From the NCBI GenBank assembly GCA_027345185.1, contig DAHWIK010000022.1, positions 1-43,586 on the forward strand: a stretch of DNA of 43,586 nucleotides, given 5' to 3'. This DNA is from Microcaldota archaeon (GTDB lineage: Archaea > Micrarchaeota > Micrarchaeia > Micrarchaeales > CABMGC01). Below, in pieces: positions 39,784 through 43,586 of the stretch (within the stretch, counting starts at the first letter, position 1; each line of letters opens with the position of its first letter). The translations under genes and the position numbers were made by a program. The notes under the pieces are model-generated. The model made no database searches. It saw nothing but the letters and a program-made list of their open reading frames with translations, and had not been told where the DNA came from.

Positions 39784-40989
39784 TCATCTTGAAACACCAA
39801 GTGTAGTTCCTGATTCAACGATCCTGCTTGCAGACTCCTTTTGAGGCGCAGAGGCAGAATCTCCGGAGGCGTGACTTCCCCCTTGTCCAGAGGTAGCTCT
39901 TTTGAGTATGTTCTTTGAGGCATTCAAGTCCCTGTCAATATTCAATCCGCATTTTCCGCAGTTGAATGTCCTTTCTGACAAAGGCATTTCCTGAACGTTT
40001 CCGCATTCACTGCACGTCTTCGACGTATTCTGGGGGTTCACTCCCACTGCCACGCAACCAGCACTCTCAGCCTTGTATTGCAGCATTTGGGCGAAATTTC
40101 CCCAAGAGGATTCGCTGATGGACTTCGCAAGATGGCGATTCCTCACCATGTTTGCGATCCTGAGTTCCTCGTATGCAATGAATGAGTATGAATGGACAAG
40201 ATAGTATGAGAGTTTATGCAGATTGTCTTCCCTGATTCGTGAAATATGCTCCGAATATCTGGCGAACCTGAATGCTGACTTCTTTCGATTCTTTGAGCCT
40301 TTTTTCCTCCTTGAAATCGACTTCTGTAATCTACGGAGTGTTTTGCGTTCTTTATTTGAGACGTCCTTATTTTGAAGGACTTTGCCGTCAGAAAGAGCTG
40401 CGTAGTTTGTGATCCCCAAGTCTATTCCAACGGCTTCCTTTCCGTTCGTGAATGGGACTATGTCTTCCTTTTCAACTGAGATTGTGACATACCATTCCCC
40501 TGATTTGGTCTTCTTTACAGAGAGGGTTTTTATTTTCCCTTCAATTTCCCTGTGGTTCACGAAGTTTATCATGCCTACTTTTGATAGGCCAATTCTCTTC
40601 CTCTCTATTTTGAAGCCTGACTGGGGATATGTCAATGACGATACGAAATTCCTGAAACGCGGGAATCCGACTTTTACTTTCTTTCCCCCGCGTTTTTCCT
40701 TTGCCCTCCTGAAAAAGTTTTTGTACGCTTTTGAGAGCCTGTCAGGAACATTCTGCAATACCTGAGAATAGACTCCATTGTATTCTGAATGTTCTTTCTT
40801 GAATTTTGTAACCCATTTAACCATGTCATATTTTGTGAAGGTCTTTCCAGTATCCCTGAAATGCTCCTTTGCCTTTTCGAGGAGATGATTGTAGAGTTCT
40901 TTGCAGAGAAGCATCTGTCGGTTTAGAATAGCCTTTTGCTCCTTTGAAGGATATGCCCTGAATTTATATGTCTTTTTCAAGATGACCAT
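39784..40989 (-). CDS. tnpB: TnpB RNA-guided nuclease
   Basis: TnpB proteins are RNA-guided DNA nucleases ancestral to Cas12. The helical N-terminal part (KTYKFRAYPSKEQKAILNRQ) leads to a RuvC-like nuclease with all three acidic residues: Asp in VGIDLGITNYAALS, Glu in IAYEELRIANM, and Asp in NIDRDLNASKNI. The zinc ribbon is CSECGNVQEMPLSERTFNCG plus KCG, four cysteines. From the ATG at 40989 (MVILKKTYKF) it is 401 residues, a full-length TnpB. The track's extra 29 residues read through a hairpin and are unlikely to be translated. The gene appears intact, so the nuclease may still be active and help retain the element. Confidence 0.94.
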   Translation of the reverse strand: MVILKKTYKFRAYPSKEQKAILNRQMLLCKELYNHLLEKAKEHFRDTGKTFTKYDMVKWVTKFKKEHSEYNGVYSQVLQNVPDRLSKAYKNFFRRAKEKRGGKKVKVGFPRFRNFVSSLTYPQSGFKIERKRIGLSKVGMINFVNHREIEGKIKTLSVKKTKSGEWYVTISVEKEDIVPFTNGKEAVGIDLGITNYAALSDGKVLQNKDVSNKERKTLRRLQKSISRRKKGSKNRKKSAFRFARYSEHISRIREDNLHKLSYYLVHSYSFIAYEELRIANMVRNRHLAKSISESSWGNFAQMLQYKAESAGCVAVGVNPQNTSKTCSECGNVQEMPLSERTFNCGKCGLNIDRDLNASKNILKRATSGQGGSHASGDSASAPQKESASRIVESGTTLGVSR

Positions 40990-41047
40990 TTTTATTACGC
41001 CGTTAAAATTTATATGTATTTTGTTGTCGCATTCGCTTTCGTCTATA

Positions 41048-41073
41048 AGAACTCGTCCGTAAAGACGAGTTCT
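41048..41073 (-). repeat. 10-bp hairpin in the tnpB leader
   Basis: AGAACTCGTC (41048-41057) and GACGAGTTCT (41064-41073) are exact reverse complements around CGTAAA, about 60 bases before the tnpB ATG. It is a strong stem in the leader RNA and may control tnpB translation or serve the transposase. Confidence 0.6.
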
Positions 41074-41084
41074 CATACCAACAT

Positions 41085-41114
41085 CCCACCTCTGAAGGAG
41101 GCGGGTTTTCCCGC
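41085..41114 (-). repeat. Left-end hairpins of the TnpB element, two competing stems
   Basis: CCCACCTC (41085-41092) pairs with GAGGCGGG (41098-41105), with one A/C mismatch, around the loop TGAAG, the same loop as at the right end. GCGGG (41101-41105) can instead pair with CCCGC (41110-41114) around TTTT, so the two structures exclude each other. Confidence 0.6.
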
Positions 41115-41158
41115 TATGATTTTATAAATATGCATATAAATTATTATTATGTGATGCC

Positions 41159-41869
41159 ATGAGCTTTAATGATGGAGATTTTGTCAAGGTGGAGTATACT
41201 GCGCGGAGAGCTTCGGACAATTCGCTTGTATTCACGACAGTCGAGAAGGTTGCGAAGGACGAGAATGCCTACAACAGCGAGACAAAGTATGGCCCGCAGC
41301 TGGTAGTAATTGGGAAGCAGAGCGCGCTCAGGGGAGTGGAGAGTGCTGTGAAGGGCATGAATGTTGGAGAGAGCAAGAAAGCCACATTGACACCTGCAGA
41401 CGCCTTTGGTGACAGGAACGAGCAGCTGGTCAACGTCATGAGGATATCAGAATTCAGGGAGAAGGACATAAACCCCTATCCTGGAATGCAGGTGAACATA
41501 GACGGCAGTATTGCCACGGTAAAGAGCGTTAATTCTGGGAGGGTCGTAGTAGACCTGAACCACCCGCTCGCAGGAGAGACCCTTCTGTATGACATAAAGG
41601 TTACAGAGAAGCTTGAGAGCGATTCGGACAAGGTAAAGGCACTTGCGGACCATTATTCTCTGAAGCCTGATTCTGTTGCAGTAACTGCAGGAGTAGCTCG
41701 AGTTGGCTTCGGCGAGAAGGTTGAGAAGAACACAGAGTACCTTGTAAACAAGGCAGCATTCGCTGAAGGGGTGTTGAAGTACCTAGACAGGGTGCAGAAA
41801 GTCGTATTCGAAGAAGAATATGTAAGAAAGGCCGAAAAAGCCGATAAGGAAGCTGTGGAGAAGGCTTAA
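41159..41869 (+). CDS. FKBP-type peptidyl-prolyl isomerase, SlyD-like
   Basis: The enzyme speeds proline isomerisation and also chaperones folding. The FKBP domain starts DFVKVEYTARRASDNSLVF and the insert-in-flap arrangement of archaeal FKBPs is present, with GPQLVVIGKQSALRGVESAV and LTPADAFGDRNEQLV, then NHPLAGETLLYDIKV. A C-terminal extension of about 80 residues (SLKPDSVAVTAG onward) is helical and charged, as in the long archaeal form. There is no signal peptide. TATA-like TTTTATAAATAT lies about 30-40 bases before the ATG, just outside the TnpB element. Its TAA overlaps the stop codon of the convergent spt4 gene. Confidence 0.92.
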   Translation: MSFNDGDFVKVEYTARRASDNSLVFTTVEKVAKDENAYNSETKYGPQLVVIGKQSALRGVESAVKGMNVGESKKATLTPADAFGDRNEQLVNVMRISEFREKDINPYPGMQVNIDGSIATVKSVNSGRVVVDLNHPLAGETLLYDIKVTEKLESDSDKVKALADHYSLKPDSVAVTAGVARVGFGEKVEKNTEYLVNKAAFAEGVLKYLDRVQKVVFEEEYVRKAEKADKEAVEKA

Positions 41870-42057
41870 TCGTTTATGTTAAGTGCGTAGACACCATTAA
41901 CTTTTATTCCCAGCTTCTTTGCAACGTCTGATTTCTCGACGTTGAGCACCACTACCTGACCAAGCCATTTGGTGGTAAGATTCTGCTGGCCGCAAAGCGG
42001 GCATGTGTTTCCCTGTGCTATTATCAGTTTATCGGTTCTGCACGCGTATTCTGCCAT
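41866..42057 (-). CDS. spt4: Spt4 (RpoE''), partner of Spt5, with an altered zinc site
   Basis: Spt4 binds the NGN domain of Spt5. The protein reads MAEYACRTDKLI, then TCPLCGQQNLTTKWLGQVVV, then the conserved VEKSDVAKKLGI and a YAL ending. Archaeal Spt4 normally carries four zinc cysteines as C-x2-C and C-x2-C. Here the first pair is C6-R-T-D9, so the second cysteine is replaced by Asp, while C19 and C22 remain. Asp might still bind zinc. The start at 42057 is family-like; the track's ATG at 42066 lies directly after the rpo7 stop. It is co-transcribed with rpo7, a common archaeal pair. Confidence 0.9.
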   Translation of the reverse strand: MAEYACRTDKLIIAQGNTCPLCGQQNLTTKWLGQVVVLNVEKSDVAKKLGIKVNGVYALNIND

Positions 42058-42066
42058 CCATATCAT

Positions 42067-42666
42067 CTATTTCCTTTGCTTCGGCCTTGGTCTTCCTTCG
42101 CCGCGCTTGTACTCTCTCTTTGGCTCCTTTGTCCATTCTGGCTTGCCAAGACCGTCAGGTCTCATTGTAAGCGCTATCTTTGCATCCTTTATGCCTCCCT
42201 TGAGGCTTATCGAAGAGACCTTTGCAAAGACCTTGTCCCCCTTCTTCAGGCTTCTTCCAGTGTTCTTCGATACGAACGCACTTGATTTCTTGTCATAGCT
42301 TATGAAGTCACTTGTTATCTGTGACAGATGCACTAGGCCGTCAAGCGGTCCCAACCTTACGAAGCATCCGAAGTCCGCAAGCTCTGATACCTCTCCGGCA
42401 ACTATTTCGTCTATGTCAAGGTTGAATACGAGGGCGTCGAACTTTGCCTCGTGCCTTGTTGATGGGTCTCCAGGCATTATCATTCCGTCGCTTACGTCCC
42501 TTACGTTGAATACTGCCACGATTATGCCCAGCTCCTTGTCAAGGGTTCTCTCGTACTTCTTCCTCAGAGCCTCTAACGCCGTCTTATTGACATCCTGGCC
42601 GAAGTTTGCAGGCGATATGCTTATCGTGTCCTCTATAGTGTGTATATAGTACAAATTGTGCACCAC
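42067..42666 (-). CDS. rpo7: RNA polymerase subunit Rpo7 (RpoE')
   Basis: Rpo7 forms the polymerase stalk with Rpo4 and aids open-complex formation and RNA binding. The N-terminal domain begins YYIHTIEDTISISPANFGQD, and the S1/OB domain holds GEVSELADFGCFVRLGPLDG followed by LVHLSQITSDFISYD. The C-terminus is a basic tail (PKREYKRGEGRPRPKQRK), longer than in most relatives. No ATG is available: GTG at 42666 or 42663, or TTG at 42654, are the choices. The TTG gives MYYIHTIEDT, the typical start of the family, so it may be the true one. It is first of the rpo7-spt4 operon. Confidence 0.93.
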   Translation of the reverse strand: MVHNLYYIHTIEDTISISPANFGQDVNKTALEALRKKYERTLDKELGIIVAVFNVRDVSDGMIMPGDPSTRHEAKFDALVFNLDIDEIVAGEVSELADFGCFVRLGPLDGLVHLSQITSDFISYDKKSSAFVSKNTGRSLKKGDKVFAKVSSISLKGGIKDAKIALTMRPDGLGKPEWTKEPKREYKRGEGRPRPKQRK

Positions 42667-42855
42667 TAAGAATATTAGATAAAATTATTATCAAAAGCAA
42701 GATATATTAGCATTTCTGTTTAGCGACACCTGTAGTCCGTTGAAAATGTTTTCCATTCCTCGTCAGACGTATCCTAAAATTCCACAAATATGAAAGACAT
42801 GTAAATTCTGAGATTTATTGCCTACTGAAGCGTGTAACCCCAATAGGCGACAACC

Positions 42856-43373
42856 GTGAATATAATAAAGAAGATAAGGAATAAAATTGGTGAGGTTTGG
42901 GCCGCGGCAAGTTTGATTGCGTGCGGACTGGGACATAAATACGAAAACGGTAGATTGGTGGGCAGACAGATTACAGCAATTTCGATTGAAAACCTTCTTG
43001 GTTGTAGCGACAAAGAATTACCAGATAGACTAGAAGATAATGGACTACTGCAGAATTTAGGATACAAAAAGAAACCAGAATCATCAATTTTCTCTCGTGT
43101 GAGGAAAGATGTAGGTTCCGCCGCAATAATGGAAGTGAATCAATTCATTATTCAACGGCTGTACAGGAACAGGACGGTGCGACTCCTTGCAATTGATAGC
43201 AAGTTCATACAAACAGTCTCAAAGGAGGATTTGCAGGCACTATTTGGATATTTTACCACTCCGAAAAGAGACCAGACAAAAGACATAGAATTGCGCTGGT
43301 AAAATCCTTTTGGCGGATTGATTCAGAGAAGAGGGTTAGAATGAAATATCATTTTGGCGGAGTTAAGATCTAA
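42856..43373 (+). pseudogene. Decayed DDE transposase (IS4/IS5-like), 3' truncated and frameshifted
   Basis: The 148-residue ORF has a helical N-terminus (IENLLGCSDKELPDRLEDNG), GYKKKPESSIFSRVRKDVG and VRLLAIDSKFIQT, the strand with the first catalytic Asp of many IS4/IS5-type transposases. It stops at 43302, far short of a full enzyme. Near 43263-43280 another frame takes over and stays open to a TAA at 43371-43373 (RHRIALVKSFWRIDSEKRVR), so at least one frameshift is likely. The second and third catalytic residues are not found. The 189-bp gap to its left (42667-42855) contains the rpo7 promoter and otherwise nothing recognisable, possibly more element remains. Confidence 0.6.
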
Positions 43374-43585
43374 ATATCAGATTTTCCATCTGTGTCTCCG
43401 GAGGGAAGCGTGCGTGAATGAGCTTCGTTTCTGGTATTCCCTGCACCTATCCTCCTTTTGATCTGCTGATTCTTCCTCCTTCTTTTTGTTTCCCTGTACA
43501 GGATGTACAGCAGTATGAGCAGCAACAGCAAAAGCAGAAGTATTGGCCATATGCCGTGAGATACTGCAGCTGAAACTAGCCCGGA
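43370..43585 (-). CDS. C-terminal part of a membrane-anchored protein, cut by the window edge
   Basis: Not in the ORF track, because its start lies beyond the window. The minus-strand frame is open from the right edge to a TAG at 43370-43372, giving 71 residues. It holds one very hydrophobic helix (IWPILLLLLLLLILLYILYR) directly followed by a basic stretch (RETKRRRKNQQIKRR) and a polar tail ending GKSDI. This is a single C-terminal membrane anchor with a cytoplasmic basic stop-transfer tail, suggesting that the missing N-terminal part is a surface domain. No family can be assigned. Confidence 0.55.
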   Translation of the reverse strand, partial: SGLVSAAVSHGIWPILLLLLLLLILLYILYRETKRRRKNQQIKRRIGAGNTRNEAHSRTLPSGDTDGKSDI

Positions 43586-43586
43586 C

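Larger units (their letters stand above)
39732..41115 (-). mobile_element. IS200/IS605-group TnpB-only element (IS1341-like)
   Basis: A tnpB gene is framed by hairpin ends and no tnpA is present. On the element strand the left end reads CCTCCTTCAGAGGTGGGATG and the right end reads CGACCTTCAGTCGTTGGGGG followed by ATG; both have a stem, the loop CTTCA, and a G-run plus ATG. These are typical subterminal hairpins recognised by TnpA Y1 transposases, so the element would need TnpA in trans. Ends are estimated to within about 10 bases. It separates the exported protein gene from the FKBP gene. Confidence 0.8.

Overview
This window is archaeal chromosome. It encodes archaeal/eukaryotic-type information proteins: small primase subunit PriS, Pelota, L15e, Spt4/Spt5, Rpo7, Trm5, Pth2, a KEOPS Pcc1-like protein, archaeal GluRS, Dim1/KsgA and stalk proteins L11-L1-L10-L12. 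TATA-like boxes lie 20-30 bases upstream of many starts, several of which look leaderless. A type IV pilin-like N-terminus of the QSALE-x-L-x-TYG kind, many small proteins, very tight gene packing, a P-type proton-efflux ATPase and ankyrin proteins suggest a small-genome DPANN archaeon, perhaps an acidophilic Micrarchaeota (ARMAN-like) lineage. That placement is inference; no phylogenetic marker was compared.

Layout. 1-1.5 kb: an IS630-type transposase cut by the window edge, abutting two ankyrin ORFs. 1.6-3.2 kb: a secreted Asn/Ser-rich protein. 3.2-5.3 kb: a Gfo/Idh-type oxidoreductase overlapping 6-phosphogluconate dehydrogenase, possibly an oxidative pentose-phosphate pair. 5.3-5.9 kb: a PD-(D/E)XK-like nuclease candidate. 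5.9-10.2 kb, minus strand: a compact six-ORF operon resembling the membrane core of a conjugation or DNA-import machine (VirB2-like pilin, VirB6/CedA-like channel, VirB3/VirB4-N-like protein, VirB4/CedB-like ATPase, winged-helix protein, small membrane protein). It has a perfect palindrome over its promoter and one in-frame TGA splitting the VirB4-like gene. 10.49-10.61 kb: a solitary 5S rRNA gene. 10.6-13.2 kb: prenyl synthase, DNA glycosylase, L11, Spt5. 13.3-15.6 kb: Trm5, a ferredoxin and a broken gene. 15.7-18.6 kb: L1-L10-L12 plus an unknown helical protein. 18.7-25.5 kb: beta-helix protein, prolyl oligopeptidase, Pth2 with a 41-codon small ORF in front of it, PriS, L15e, Pcc1-like, Pelota.

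25.3-27.2 kb: a DUF4143 ATPase gene lies between two 207-bp copies of the pelA 3' end, which suggests integration. 27.2-30.8 kb: a 1211-residue surface protein with three DUF2341-type units. 30.9-39.7 kb: KsgA, an AbiE toxin-antitoxin pair with a 15-bp inverted-repeat operator, a metallo-beta-lactamase-fold hydrolase, the proton ATPase, PRPP synthetase, GluRS and a small exported protein. 39.7-41.1 kb: a TnpB-only IS200/IS605-type element with hairpin ends. 41.2-42.7 kb: FKBP isomerase, Spt4, Rpo7. 42.8-43.6 kb: a decayed transposase and the 3' end of a membrane protein running off the window.

The strongest candidate for an undescribed system is the 5.9-10.2 kb operon, a minimal Ced/Ted- or T4SS-like apparatus. 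The duplicated pelA 3' end and the doubly coupled small ORF before Pth2 are the next most interesting.
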